The notes: generated from the letters alone by a model not told the origin. A DNA stretch of 56,341 nucleotides from Tenericutes bacterium ADurb.Bin087 (GCA_002070905.1 MWEF01000008.1:1-56341), one strand, 5' to 3'. Counted from the stretch's first letter, positions 9,130-18,432 are shown. A program made the numbers and translations.

Positions 9130-10116
9130 TTAGCCCTTAACTGCTCCACCTGTTACACCGCTAACGTAGTAGCGTTGCATAAAGACGAAGAGAATCGTAA
9201 TTGGAATCGAGATAAGCACTGCCCCGGCACAGAAGAGCGTAAAGTACTTACCAAGTTTTTCAAGACCGCCATTAATCATGTCATAAAGACCGCGGGCAAT
9301 GTTCCACGCTTCGCGTTTCCCACGTGTAATCGTGGCGACAAAGATATAGTCACCCCATGGGCCCATAAATGCCCCTAGGGCTGTGTAAATAAGAATTGGT
9401 TTAGAAAGTGGCAAAATAATGTGCCAGAAAATTTGCGCTTTATTTGCGCCGTCAATTTCCGCTGCTTCGTCAATTGATTTACTAATCGTATCAAAGTAGC
9501 CTTTAGAGACAAGATACCCCATCGCTGCGCCACTTGTCCCAACAAGGATAAGTGAGATGAGATAATTGGAAACAGGAACCACAGGCCTTACATCTGTCGG
9601 CAATAAGCCAATCGCTTTTAGAATGTGGAAAATGGCAATCATTGACATAAAGCCAGGGAACATTCCTAAAATCATTAAGAATTTCATAATTCCTTTACGG
9701 CCTTTGAAATTAAGGCGGCTAAAGGTATAACTTGTAAGTAAGACGACAGTTGTCGAAATTATACTACTAAATGTCGCGACAATAAGTGTATTACCAAACC
9801 AACGAAGATAAGGCATTTCTTCCGTCGTGAAAAGTCGCTTGAAGTTATCAAGACCGATTTCACGTGGAAATAAGTATGACACTGGTCCTGTTGATTCAAT
9901 GCGAAGTGCGTTAGCGATTAACCACACAATCGGGAAAATCCACGCAACACACATCGCCACTAGTAAGACATAGAGAAAGCCGTCAACTACACCACGAATG
10001 ACACGTTGGTTTTGCCAAAAGCGGACTTTTTTCTTTGGAATGCGTGAGGAGGCAGCGCTAGCGCGTAACCCAGTTGGCGTTTCAGTTACAACTTCTTTTT
10101 TCACTTCGTTACTCAT
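9130..10116 (-). CDS. malG: Maltodextrin ABC transporter permease MalG
   Basis: The 328-residue inner-membrane permease of a carbohydrate ABC importer has about six hydrophobic segments. The EAA loop that docks on the ATPase reads EAAEIDGANKAQIFWHIILPLSKP, near two thirds of the length, and the C-terminus ends in RYYVSGVTGGAVKG, typical of MalG. I chose the ATG at 10116, which lies 1 bp after the malF stop; an upstream in-frame TTG at 10125 sits only 3 nt from AGGAG and would overlap malF. The basic N-terminal tail before TM1 (RIPKKKVRFWQNQRV) is longer than minimal. It pairs with MalF, MalE and the separately transcribed MalK. Confidence 0.94.
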   Translation of the reverse strand: MSNEVKKEVVTETPTGLRASAASSRIPKKKVRFWQNQRVIRGVVDGFLYVLLVAMCVAWIFPIVWLIANALRIESTGPVSYLFPREIGLDNFKRLFTTEEMPYLRWFGNTLIVATFSSIISTTVVLLTSYTFSRLNFKGRKGIMKFLMILGMFPGFMSMIAIFHILKAIGLLPTDVRPVVPVSNYLISLILVGTSGAAMGYLVSKGYFDTISKSIDEAAEIDGANKAQIFWHIILPLSKPILIYTALGAFMGPWGDYIFVATITRGKREAWNIARGLYDMINGGLEKLGKYFTLFCAGAVLISIPITILFVFMQRYYVSGVTGGAVKG

Positions 10117-10117
10117 A

Positions 10118-11770
10118 TTATGCAAAGTCTCCTTCCGATTTAGCTGCGGATGTTCGCGAATATAGCACTAAGGTAATCGTTGCACTGATAAGGAAGATAA
10201 AGATCCCAAGTGCACTACCGATTGCGTATTCTTCGTGTGCTCCTCCAACAGTGAGCGCATATAGCCACGTAATTAAGATATCAGTGTGACCATATGGTAC
10301 ACCCGGAATACCTGTACTTGGTCCCCCGCCTGTTAAGAAGAAGATAACGTTAAAGTTATTAATGTTCCCAATGAATTGGGTAATTAGATAAGGGCCTGTA
10401 ACAAAGAGAATGTAAGGCATCGTGATTTGGAAAAATTGCCGGACAGGGCCCGCACCATCGATTCTTGCCGATTCATATAACTCAGTCGGAATATTCATTA
10501 AAATACCCGATGTTAATAGCATTGTGTAAGGAACCCCGACCCAAATATTGACGATAATGACTGTAATTTTAGCTAAAACAGGATCATCGAGGAACTTAAT
10601 TCGTTTGGCAATCAGACCAAGTTGTAATAGCGTTTCATTAAGTGGTCCATATTCTTTGAGTAATTGGTTCATTAAGAGCAAGGTTACAAATTGTGGTACG
10701 GCAATCGAAATAACAAAGATTGTCCGCCATACTTTCTTTAATTTAATACTCTTACGGTTAATAATCATCGCTAAAATTAATCCAAAAATGTAGTTAGTAA
10801 AGGTCGCAAAGAATGCCCAAGTGAATGTCCACTTTAAGATTCTGATCATCGCACTACCAAATGTAGCGTTCGTAGAACTTGCGCCCTTTGTACTAAATAA
10901 ATTTTTAAAGGTGTCAAGTCCCACCCAAGTGAATAACTTATTCGGTGGTGAAGTTTCACGATTATAATTAGTAAACGCGAGTAAAATCATAAAGAGCAGC
11001 GGTAAGATGGTAAACATCGTCAGTGTAATAGTGGGCAGTGATAGTGTTGTGAAGTGGAACCTTTCATTTACTAATGATTTAATTTCATCACCAAATTTTG
11101 GTAGTGGGTTTTTAAATTCTTCACTACTGCCTTCCGCTTTTGCTGCTTGATATTTTGTTTGCGCTTCTTCGTAAACCTTTTCACCTTTATAAATACCACG
11201 CACTTGGACAAAATAAATGACCAAGAAGAAGAGGGTAATGACTAGAGTAGCAACTGAAAATAACATAATCAACAATGAATTATCTTTGAAGACTGGTTTC
11301 TCAGTAATGAATCCAGGCATACAATCTTCAATTGCTGCTCCTGGCGGGTTAGTACATTCAGCAACGTATTCAATTGCGACGTCTCCGAGTGTTCTAAATT
11401 TAACTAACCATGCTATGCCCCCTCCCGGGATAAACATGAATAAGAAATATGCAATTTGGATTAATAGATAAATAATGCCTTTGATTGGGCGCCCCATTGC
11501 CATTTGTCCACTTCCCATAATGAAGTGGGAAAGTTTAGTGCGCCACCCGCCTTTAATAAAGTGAGTGTACATTGATACAAAGAAGTTGCGGATCATTTTC
11601 CATAAATTAACGAAAACGTTTTTAATGGCAATTCCTGTATCAACAAAAAAATTGATGATTCCTTTGCCTAAACGTACAAAGAAACTACCAATTGTGGACA
11701 TTAAATCTTTAAACCAAGTGCCAGCCGTACGTGTGTGGGCCGTTTTAACTTTTTTATCACTTGCTTCCAT
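10118..11770 (-). CDS. malF: Maltodextrin ABC transporter permease MalF, with N-terminal extension
   Basis: The 550-residue permease carries the EAA motif ESARIDGAGPVRQFFQITMPYI in the C-terminal third and forms the channel with MalG. About 70 residues precede the first membrane segment and read as an amphipathic repeat (FFVRLGKGIINFFVDTGIAI and onward). A large extracytoplasmic loop lies between early helices, as in other MalF proteins, with two Cys residues (ECTNPPGAAIEDC). RBS GAGG is 9 nt from the ATG. The gene follows malE after about 100 bp holding a stable hairpin, and its stop is 1 bp from malG. The role of the amphipathic N-terminus is unknown. Confidence 0.94.
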   Translation of the reverse strand: MEASDKKVKTAHTRTAGTWFKDLMSTIGSFFVRLGKGIINFFVDTGIAIKNVFVNLWKMIRNFFVSMYTHFIKGGWRTKLSHFIMGSGQMAMGRPIKGIIYLLIQIAYFLFMFIPGGGIAWLVKFRTLGDVAIEYVAECTNPPGAAIEDCMPGFITEKPVFKDNSLLIMLFSVATLVITLFFLVIYFVQVRGIYKGEKVYEEAQTKYQAAKAEGSSEEFKNPLPKFGDEIKSLVNERFHFTTLSLPTITLTMFTILPLLFMILLAFTNYNRETSPPNKLFTWVGLDTFKNLFSTKGASSTNATFGSAMIRILKWTFTWAFFATFTNYIFGLILAMIINRKSIKLKKVWRTIFVISIAVPQFVTLLLMNQLLKEYGPLNETLLQLGLIAKRIKFLDDPVLAKITVIIVNIWVGVPYTMLLTSGILMNIPTELYESARIDGAGPVRQFFQITMPYILFVTGPYLITQFIGNINNFNVIFFLTGGGPSTGIPGVPYGHTDILITWLYALTVGGAHEEYAIGSALGIFIFLISATITLVLYSRTSAAKSEGDFA

Positions 11771-11799
11771 TTTTTATGGCCTCATTTCTAGAAATATAG

Positions 11800-11823
11800 G
11801 AGAGCCAGTGGTGAACTGGCTCC
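11800..11823 (-). other. malE-malF intergenic RNA hairpin
   Basis: GAGCCAGT and ACTGGCTC form an 8-bp stem, extendable by outer G-C pairs, with a 5-nt loop. No T-run follows on the minus strand, so it is not a normal terminator. In many mal operons a hairpin here stabilises malE mRNA or limits readthrough so that the binding protein exceeds the permeases; the same is inferred here. Confidence 0.65.
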
Positions 11824-11871
11824 CAAATTAATTGAAATTAATTGTTTAAAAACAGATAAATATAGTTTGTA

Positions 11872-13140
11872 TTATTGCGTTAAAGCTTCCACGAAAGCAT
11901 CAAGCGTTGCTTGTAATGTTTGTGGTGATTCAGCGCTTGCGGGTCCCTTCCATAAGAAGTTACCAACGATAGCAGCGTTGTCCCAGAATAAGGAGCCCAC
12001 TGATTTTGCTTGTGAAATAGCGTATGGTGCTTGGGCGCCAAGTGCTCTAAGGGTGACGTGGTCGGCTAATAGTTCTTCGTCAGCGAGAAGATTCTTGTTT
12101 GATGGACCCCATCCGTTAGTGGTAAAGCGTGTGCGTTGGGCAGCTTCATCAGTAATGTAATCGGCAAAGGCAAGTGCCCATCCAAGTTTGTTACTGGAAG
12201 ATTTAACACCAACAAGTTTGGAACCAGCAAAGGCACCCCATTGGACGTCTTCACCTTTGGTGTTTTTGAATGTTGGGAGTTTGGCAGCGCCAAGTTTGTC
12301 CCCTAATTTTTCTTTCAAGAGTTCAGTGTTCCACACACCGGTAACTGCAGCGATAACCTTGTTGCCATTAGCGTCACTTAAGTCGTCAAGGGCGGCACCA
12401 TTAAAGTCCACAGATTTAAAACCATTGTCAACTCTTGGTTTTAAGATATCACTAACTGCTTGTAAAGCTGAAACTGAAGCTTCGTTATTGAAGTTAGTGG
12501 TATGTTTTTTAGTGATAGGATTGTAAGTAATTTCACTAATGTATTGGATGAAGGAAGTTGCGTAGTATCCGTTGCCCATATCAACGACTAATTGATGTTC
12601 AGCGGTTGTTTTTTCCATAATTCCTTCTAATGTTTCAACGTCGGTTTCTGTTAAATAGTCCTTATTGTAAATGAGGAAATATCCATTGTCATTTGTTGCT
12701 GGGAACGCATATAATTCATTGTCAACAGCAGAACTAGCGTTTTCGCAAGCACTGGCAGCATCGCGGGCTCTAACTTTGTTAGCATACCCTAGTGGTAATT
12801 TAGCAATAACTTCACGCGCTTGCATTGTTGGAAGTTGGTCATCCGCAAAGAAAAATACGTCAGCAGCGGTACTTACGTCTTGTAAGATGTTAGTCGCCGC
12901 ATCAGCTTCCCCTACGTCAGCGTAGCTGATTGAGAAGTCAATGTTTGGATATAGCTCCTGGAATTCACGAGCGTGCTGTTCATAGAGTGGTTTTTCTTTG
13001 ATTGCGCCCCACACTGAAAGACGAACGCGTTCTTTGCCTGCTCCACTTGTTGTTGTGCCACTTGAATCAGTGCCACCGCCACAGCCTGCGAGTAAAAGTA
13101 AACCCGCAACAAGTAAAGCGATACGTTTGTGTTTAAACAT
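11872..13140 (-). CDS. malE: Maltodextrin-binding lipoprotein MalE
   Basis: The 422-residue extracellular solute receptor of the MalFGK importer has signal peptide MFKHKRIALLVAGLLLLAGC with lipobox LAGC, then a Gly/Ser/Thr linker. The mature fold opens with RVRLSVWGAIKEKPLYEQHAREF, the usual N-lobe start of family 1 sugar-binding proteins. ADVFFFADDQLPTM and AVTGVWNTELLKEKLGDKLGAAKLPTF match MalE landmarks. It is the first gene of the operon malE-malF-malG-amylase-malQ-pulA, behind a strong promoter with a LacI-type palindrome. RBS AAAGGAG precedes the ATG. Confidence 0.94.
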   Translation of the reverse strand: MFKHKRIALLVAGLLLLAGCGGGTDSSGTTTSGAGKERVRLSVWGAIKEKPLYEQHAREFQELYPNIDFSISYADVGEADAATNILQDVSTAADVFFFADDQLPTMQAREVIAKLPLGYANKVRARDAASACENASSAVDNELYAFPATNDNGYFLIYNKDYLTETDVETLEGIMEKTTAEHQLVVDMGNGYYATSFIQYISEITYNPITKKHTTNFNNEASVSALQAVSDILKPRVDNGFKSVDFNGAALDDLSDANGNKVIAAVTGVWNTELLKEKLGDKLGAAKLPTFKNTKGEDVQWGAFAGSKLVGVKSSSNKLGWALAFADYITDEAAQRTRFTTNGWGPSNKNLLADEELLADHVTLRALGAQAPYAISQAKSVGSLFWDNAAIVGNFLWKGPASAESPQTLQATLDAFVEALTQ

Positions 13141-13183
13141 AAATTCTCCTTTCTCATTGTTTTGTTGGAGAGCGTAAAAATGC

Positions 13184-13195
13184 TAACGATCGTTA
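13184..13195. promoter_or_regulatory. LacI/GalR-type operator palindrome before malE
   Basis: TAACGATCGTTA is a perfect 12-bp dyad with a central CG step, as in LacI-family operators (MalR/CcpA class). It lies about 26-37 bp downstream of the expected transcription start, where a bound repressor would block elongation or promoter escape. No LacI-family gene is present in this window. Confidence 0.65.
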
Positions 13196-13227
13196 AGCTC
13201 TTCCAATATTTAAGTTTAGACATAGAC

Positions 13228-13256
13228 ATTATAGTAATTATTTAATATTTTGACAA
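13228..13256 (-). promoter_or_regulatory. Sigma-A promoter of the malE operon
   Basis: On the minus strand the -35 is TTGTCA (13256-13251), the spacer is exactly 17 bp and the -10 is TATAAT (13233-13228). Confidence 0.82.
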
Positions 13257-13298
13257 ATGATAAATGTATATAATTTGGAAACTTTTTGATTAAAAATC

Positions 13299-13328
13299 AA
13301 AAAAAGCTCCTGTTATCGGAGCTTTTTT
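13299..13328 (-). terminator. Intrinsic terminator after malK
   Basis: On the minus strand AAAAAAGCTCC / GGAGCTTTTTT has an 8-nt loop and a long T-run. It separates malK from the malE operon promoter. Confidence 0.9.
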
Positions 13329-13345
13329 GCGAATTATATTGATTA

Positions 13346-14569
13346 TTACTTGAGGTCGATACGTTTATTTAATTCAGCGCTTGGTAATTCGGCAGCTTCT
13401 TCTGGGGTATCGACTTTGAAGAAAGCGACTTTATCAAAATCAATAACTAAATCAAGTTTAGAACCAATATGGACGGCATTTGCGGGATCCACAAGTAATT
13501 TAGCAATAATTTTTTGACCGAATAAGCGGGAGTGAGCGATATATTCATTACCAAGTAATTCAGCGATTTCAACGGTAACGTTTTGTTTGAATTCGCCATA
13601 TTCACGGCCAGCTTCACTTGTCGCATAGTTGACGTTTTCAGGTCGGACGCCAAACACGACTTCTTTACCAACATACGCTTTGAGTTTTTTCGCTAACGCG
13701 GCAGGAATTGGTAGTTTACCATCAACGACGCGTTCTTTAACAGCCACGAGTTCAACTTTATCTTCGCCATCTTCTCTTTCTTCTTCGCGGTCTTCAAAAT
13801 GGACGAACTCGAGATGATCTTTTTGGACGACAACGTTGAAGAAGTTCATCGGTGGTGAGCCAATGAAGCTTGCAACAAATAGGTTGCGGGGATTATGGTA
13901 AATTTCAATTGGTGACCCGACTTGTTGGATAAAGCCATCTTTCATAACGACAATTCTTGTTGCCATTGTCATCGCTTCAGTTTGGTCGTGGGTAACATAA
14001 ATTGTGGTGCTGCCTAATGTTTCATGAAGTCTAATAATTTCGGACCGCATTTGGACACGAAGTTTTGCGTCTAAGTTTGATAATGGCTCGTCCATTAAGA
14101 CGACTTCCGTTTGCCGAACAATCGCTCGTCCTAAAGCGACCCGTTGTCTTTCCCCACCGGAGAGCGCACGTGGTTTTCTTTGGAGATAATGTCCAATTTC
14201 AAGAATGCGTGCTGCTTCGTGAACTCGTCTTTTAATTTCATCTTTTGGAAGACGTTGGACTTTAAGTCCAAACGCCATGTTGTCAAACACGGTCATATGC
14301 GGATAAAGAGCATAACTTTGGAAAACCATAGCAATTCCGCGGTCTTTTGGGGGTAAGTCATTAACGAGGACACCATCAATGTAGAGCTCCCCATCAGTAA
14401 TGTCTTCTAATCCAGCAATCATCCGTAAAGTTGTGGATTTACCACAGCCTGACGGACCAACAAAGACAATAAATTCTTTTTCAGCAATTTCTAAGTTAAA
14501 ATCACTGACTGAAAATTTCTTGTTACCTTCGTAACGTTTGTAAATGCCTGATAATTTTACTTTGGCCAT
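13346..14569 (-). CDS. malK: Carbohydrate ABC transporter ATPase (MalK/MsmX/UgpC type)
   Basis: The 407-residue ATPase energises sugar uptake. The Walker A is GPSGCGKST at 38-46, the Q-loop is [14 protein letters not shown], the ABC signature is [13 protein letters not shown], the Walker B is VVLMDEP and the switch His is in [12 protein letters not shown]. After residue 235 comes an OB/TOBE regulatory domain containing a very acidic insertion ([15 protein letters not shown]). It has its own terminator and lies upstream of the malE operon rather than inside it, so it may serve several sugar importers as MsmX does. RBS AAGGAG precedes the ATG. Confidence 0.95.
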   Translation of the reverse strand: MAKVKLSGIYKRYEGNKKFSVSDFNLEIAEKEFIVFVGPSGCGKSTTLRMIAGLEDITDGELYIDGVLVNDLPPKDRGIAMVFQSYALYPHMTVFDNMAFGLKVQRLPKDEIKRRVHEAARILEIGHYLQRKPRALSGGERQRVALGRAIVRQTEVVLMDEPLSNLDAKLRVQMRSEIIRLHETLGSTTIYVTHDQTEAMTMATRIVVMKDGFIQQVGSPIEIYHNPRNLFVASFIGSPPMNFFNVVVQKDHLEFVHFEDREEEREDGEDKVELVAVKERVVDGKLPIPAALAKKLKAYVGKEVVFGVRPENVNYATSEAGREYGEFKQNVTVEIAELLGNEYIAHSRLFGQKIIAKLLVDPANAVHIGSKLDLVIDFDKVAFFKVDTPEEAAELPSAELNKRIDLK

Positions 14570-14596
14570 AATAAAACTCCTTCTTCAATTAATTTT

Positions 14597-14628
14597 ATAA
14601 TAACACACATTTTTAAATTTGTGCCAAT
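14597..14628 (-). promoter_or_regulatory. Possible malK promoter
   Basis: On the minus strand a TTGGCA lies about 19 bp upstream of TATTAT in the 99-bp gap between ktrA and malK. The spacing is long, so support is moderate. No terminator is visible between ktrA and malK. Confidence 0.35.
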
Positions 14629-14667
14629 CGATGTGATATTAAAGTGTAGCATAATCAAAAAAGAAGG

Positions 14668-15330
14668 TTAATTAAAGATTGATAAAACCCTTGGAATGTC
14701 TTGCTTTTTACCAAAAATAAAAATTTCATCCCCAGGTTCTAAGATTGTATCTTTAGTTGGGACATGGAGCACGCGATTGCGCTCAATTAATAAGATATTT
14801 ATTTTATAGCGGGTCCGGGAGTCGAGATGGGTGATTGGTAATGGTTCAAAGTCATCGCTAATTTTGACTTCGTATACATCGTAATCTTTGCGGACATTAA
14901 AATAATCAAGGACATTACCAGCGGCGATTTTACTGGCGATTCGTTCTGCAGCGATGTCAAGTGGCATAACAATGTTAGTTGCACCGACAAGCGTTAAAAC
15001 TTCAGCGTAATCTTCTTCGTCAGCACGCGCAGTTATTTCTTTGACTCCTAATTCCTTCAATTTAATAACAGAAATGATACTAGTTGTTAAATTGATACGT
15101 TCATTTTGACCAATTGCCACAATTGCGTGGTCAACATTTGCGATACCTGCTGCTCTTAATGAGTCAATGCTTGTGGAATCAGCAATAAAAACATTTTGAA
15201 TGAATTCCCCGGCTTTACGGACTTGGTCTTCGTCCATGTCGATTGCCACTAACTCAACATTTAATTTGCTAAAAGCCTCGACTAGACTTAGCCCAAAGCG
15301 ACTTAAACCAACAATTGCAATACTTTTCAT
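14668..15330 (-). CDS. ktrA: K+ uptake regulatory subunit KtrA/TrkA (RCK)
   Basis: The 220-residue cytoplasmic gating ring protein binds nucleotides and controls the KtrB channel. The RCK_N Rossmann domain covers about residues 1-130, with VELVAIDMDEDQV giving the ribose-binding acid after beta-2. The RCK_C domain covers about 135-220 (LEPGDEIFIFGKK). The phosphate-binding turn reads GLSRFG at 8-13, so the middle Gly of GxGxxG is Ser. It lies 9 bp after ktrB with AGGA in the gap, so the pair is an operon in the order B-A. Length equals typical KtrA. Confidence 0.93.
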   Translation of the reverse strand: MKSIAIVGLSRFGLSLVEAFSKLNVELVAIDMDEDQVRKAGEFIQNVFIADSTSIDSLRAAGIANVDHAIVAIGQNERINLTTSIISVIKLKELGVKEITARADEEDYAEVLTLVGATNIVMPLDIAAERIASKIAAGNVLDYFNVRKDYDVYEVKISDDFEPLPITHLDSRTRYKINILLIERNRVLHVPTKDTILEPGDEIFIFGKKQDIPRVLSIFN

Positions 15331-15339
15331 AATCTTATT

Positions 15340-16689
15340 TTATCCTATTATAATTTTTTCTTCTAAATAATCAACCGGGTGTGCACCAATTTTATACCAA
15401 TCGCGATTCATGAGCGACATAATTGTGAGTGGACCAACACGACCCGCAAACATTAATACAACTAATACAATTTTACTCGCCCACGAGAGTGTTGGTGTTG
15501 TGCCAACTGTTAGCCCAACATTTGATAAAGCGGACACTGCTTCAAATAAAGCACGACCGATTGTTAAGTTATCAAATATTAATAGTAATGCGGTACCAAG
15601 TACAACACCAGATAAGGCGGTAAAAAGAAGTAGGAATGCTTTATTTTTCGACTCTTGATCAATTACGCGATTATAAGTCGTGGTTGGCTTACCTAATCCG
15701 TAACTAATCATGCTTTTTGTTAGTGTGTACAAAGTTGTTGTTTTAATGCCGCCCGCAGTCGAACTTGGTGAGCCACCAATGAACATTAAACAAATAAGCA
15801 TCAGAATACTTAAACTATGAAAATTGGCGATTTTCTCGGCAGCAAAACCAGCGGTTCTTGCACTGACGCTCATGAAGAACGCAGTAAGCCAACTTGTCGA
15901 TTCACCGCCAATTTGCGCGAGTTTAATCACAAAAGTACCAATTAACCACAAGAAAATATCAACTTTAATCACAATTTTTGTATGGATACTTAATTTCTTT
16001 AAAGAGCGCTTCGTAATGATGTCTTTTATCGCAATAAAACCAATTCCACCAATCATAATCATCATTGCGGTATTCAGTAATAAAAGAGTATTATTCTGAT
16101 AGTTAACAAGGCTACTATCACCAAGTAAATCAAAACCAGCGTTATTAAATGAACTCACAGCATGAAAAAGACTAATACCAATTGCCTTTGGTAGTGGGAA
16201 AAGCGGGATAAAGACAAAAAGATTAACAATGAAACCAATAAGTTCGATAATGAGAGTAAATAAGACAATGTTTTTAATTAATTTAACTACACCGCCAAGG
16301 CTTGGTGAATTTAAGTTTGTTTGTAATAAAACGCGTTCAGAAATACCAATTTTCATCCCAATTAAAATCATGACAAACACACTTAATGTGATGACCCCTA
16401 ATCCACCAATTTGCACTAAAAACCCAAGCACGATTTTACCAAATAATGATAATGTAATGGAAATATTATGAATCGGTGATAGACCAGTGATTGTTACTGC
16501 GGATGTTGCAATAAATAAGGCGTCTAGAAAAGATAAAGTGGCCCCTTCTTGTTTAGCAAAGGGTAACGAAAGTAATAAAGCGCCAATTATAATCACACTT
16601 AAAAACGAAAGCACAATAATTAAATATGGCGACATTTTCCGCTTTGGTTTAGTGGCAGCTTCTTTTTTTGCGGTATTCATATCATACAT
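15340..16689 (-). CDS. ktrB: K+ (Na+-coupled) transporter membrane subunit KtrB/TrkH
   Basis: The 449-residue polytopic protein has four M1-P-M2 repeats. The pore-loop Gly of each repeat can be seen in SAVTITGLSPI, SFNNAGFDLLG, SARTAGFAAEK and SNVGLTVGTTP. The N-terminus before TM1 is short and basic. It imports K+ under KtrA control. Two in-frame ATG codons (16689 and 16680) are possible, and neither has a strong RBS (AGAAAAG upstream), so translation may be weak. It is transcribed divergently from the endonuclease gene at 16811. Confidence 0.93.
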   Translation of the reverse strand: MYDMNTAKKEAATKPKRKMSPYLIIVLSFLSVIIIGALLLSLPFAKQEGATLSFLDALFIATSAVTITGLSPIHNISITLSLFGKIVLGFLVQIGGLGVITLSVFVMILIGMKIGISERVLLQTNLNSPSLGGVVKLIKNIVLFTLIIELIGFIVNLFVFIPLFPLPKAIGISLFHAVSSFNNAGFDLLGDSSLVNYQNNTLLLLNTAMMIMIGGIGFIAIKDIITKRSLKKLSIHTKIVIKVDIFLWLIGTFVIKLAQIGGESTSWLTAFFMSVSARTAGFAAEKIANFHSLSILMLICLMFIGGSPSSTAGGIKTTTLYTLTKSMISYGLGKPTTTYNRVIDQESKNKAFLLLFTALSGVVLGTALLLIFDNLTIGRALFEAVSALSNVGLTVGTTPTLSWASKIVLVVLMFAGRVGPLTIMSLMNRDWYKIGAHPVDYLEEKIIIG

Positions 16690-16746
16690 TTTAGACTTTT
16701 CTAAAATAAAGTGTTAGGGATAATAAATAGATAATGATTACTAATC

Positions 16747-16775
16747 TCTGTAAAGGGATGTGTGGATGTTATAAT
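16747..16775 (+). promoter_or_regulatory. Likely promoter of the first endonuclease I gene
   Basis: TATAAT at 16770-16775 has only a weak -35 (CTGTAA-like) 16-17 bp upstream. A small dyad GATTA-C-TAATC at 16736-16746 lies just upstream, between the divergent genes. Confidence 0.45.
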
Positions 16776-16810
16776 AAAAAAGAAAGTACATGTATAGATT
16801 GGAGTCATTT

Positions 16811-18310
16811 ATGAAGAAAAAAATGATGATATTACCACTTGTTATGCTGCTCCTTAGTGGTTTAAAAGCGCCAATTTCTAATTATGAGAAAGTGTGTGCC
16901 GCTACACCAATGCCGACAACGATTGTTTTTGAAAATAACACGGATACCGACGTTAGTGCCTATTACGCTGGTGTAGAAGGTAAAGCTGGTGATGAGTTAT
17001 TGGCATTTTTATATTCAGTTATCAAAGATCATAATGAATATGATTACGAAAATAATACGCATCGCTACATTTATAAAATCATTGATCGTAATTGGGAATT
17101 AGATAAAATTGATACCGTTTCACCAGCAAATTTGGACAATTTTGATTATGTCAATGATAATGGATTTATTCACAAATTGTACGCTGATTATAATGATGAT
17201 ATTAACACCGCTGATCGTTTTAAAAACGAAGGAGCGTCGCGTGTTAGTTTTGATAAAGAACATATTTGGCCGCAATCGTTAGGCGCTTTTGGTCGCACTG
17301 GCGGAGCGGGCAGTGATTTTCATTCTTTATGGCCAAGTGATGTAAAAGCTAATCAACAAGCCCATAGTAACAATAACTATGGGGTTCCAACATCGAATAT
17401 TACTAATTATCAAAGTGATTATGACACTTATGTTGGACGTAACGGAAATATTGACGGCTTTGCCGCTAAAGTATTTGAGCCTCTTGATGAATATAAAGGT
17501 GATATTGCAAGAGCAATGTTTTATATGCCAGCACGCTATTACGAATATATTGATGTCTTACACCCCAAGTTAGAATTAGTAAATGGTTCACCAGATGCTA
17601 GAACTGCGAGTGCGACTATCACTGGCCAAGCAGGCGACCTTGCGACATTATTACAATGGCATGAAGATGATCCTGTTAGTGAATATGAAATTCGAAGAAA
17701 TAACTTAATCGCTAACAACTATCAAGGGAATCGCAATCCATTTATTGATTATCCCCAATGGGCAAGGATTGCTTATGACGCTGGCTATATTGGGGGAGGC
17801 GCATCAAATGCTTTAGGTCTTTCTAGTGCTGCAGGGTTAAGAGATCCCTATGAAGGCGTGGCCTTAAAGAGTGTCGAAATTGATACGACAACTGTAAAAA
17901 AAGAATACAACTTAAATGATGCATATGACCCAACAGGATTAATCGTCACCGCCCATTATGAAAATGGTGGAAAACGTAAAATTCAAGATTTTACAACAAG
18001 TATGGCAAAAGGTGAGCCTTTAACAAAAGGCGGGACACAATCAATTACTGTAAGTGTCACACATGAAGGTGTAACTAAAAGTGCAAGTTATTTAATTGAA
18101 GTTAAAGAACCTTTACCGCTTTATGTTTATATTGCAATTGCTGCTGTTGTAGTTATATTAGTGCTTATTTATATCTTTAGCGCTAACTCGAAAAAGGCGA
18201 AAAAGAAGCGCGCAAATAAAGTTAAAAAAGTAGTTAAAAGGGCAACAAAATCATCATCGTCTGCTAAAAATAAAAGTCCAAACAAAACGACAAAAACGAA
18301 GAAGAAATAA
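16811..18310 (+). CDS. Secreted endonuclease I family protein with Ig-like domain and C-terminal anchor
   Basis: This 499-residue nuclease belongs to the EndA/NucM endonuclease I group, which makes non-specific cuts in DNA/RNA outside the cell. The catalytic His motif is SFDKEHIWPQS near residue 148, with metal-binding Asn/Asp in GSDFHSLWPSDVKANQQAHSN downstream. After residue about 340 comes one Ig-like (Big_3-type) domain (YNLNDAYDPTGLIVTAHYENG), one membrane helix (YVYIAIAAVVVILVLIYIF) and a Lys/Ser-rich tail of about 45 residues. I chose the ATG at 16811 because GGAG lies 7 nt before it. The tandem paralogue follows at 18433, and both copies share the segment from about residue 35 to 345. 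Confidence 0.88.
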   Translation: MKKKMMILPLVMLLLSGLKAPISNYEKVCAATPMPTTIVFENNTDTDVSAYYAGVEGKAGDELLAFLYSVIKDHNEYDYENNTHRYIYKIIDRNWELDKIDTVSPANLDNFDYVNDNGFIHKLYADYNDDINTADRFKNEGASRVSFDKEHIWPQSLGAFGRTGGAGSDFHSLWPSDVKANQQAHSNNNYGVPTSNITNYQSDYDTYVGRNGNIDGFAAKVFEPLDEYKGDIARAMFYMPARYYEYIDVLHPKLELVNGSPDARTASATITGQAGDLATLLQWHEDDPVSEYEIRRNNLIANNYQGNRNPFIDYPQWARIAYDAGYIGGGASNALGLSSAAGLRDPYEGVALKSVEIDTTTVKKEYNLNDAYDPTGLIVTAHYENGGKRKIQDFTTSMAKGEPLTKGGTQSITVSVTHEGVTKSASYLIEVKEPLPLYVYIAIAAVVVILVLIYIFSANSKKAKKKRANKVKKVVKRATKSSSSAKNKSPNKTTKTKKK

Positions 18311-18328
18311 GTACAACTAATCGTAATT

Positions 18329-18363
18329 AAAAGGTGTATTTTAACCGCAAAATACGCCTTTTC
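18329..18363 (+). terminator. Intrinsic terminator between the two endonuclease genes
   Basis: AAGGTGTATTTT / AAAATACGCCTT (one G-T pair) has a 6-nt loop and is followed by TTCTC. It makes the two paralogues separate transcripts. Confidence 0.75.
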
Positions 18364-18371
18364 TCATTATT

Positions 18372-18401
18372 TTCGCACTTTCAATGTCTTAATGCTATAA
18401 T
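18372..18401 (+). promoter_or_regulatory. Promoter of the second endonuclease I gene
   Basis: TTCGCA (18372-18377), an 18-bp spacer and a consensus TATAAT at 18396-18401 lie 31 bp before the chosen ATG. Confidence 0.55.
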
Positions 18402-18432
18402 CATTATTACTACATAAGGTGGTATGTATAAA

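Noticed and set aside
11867-12526. Two plus-strand frames opposite malE (97 and 112 codons)
   Set aside because: They are composition shadows of malE without RBS or domain pattern.
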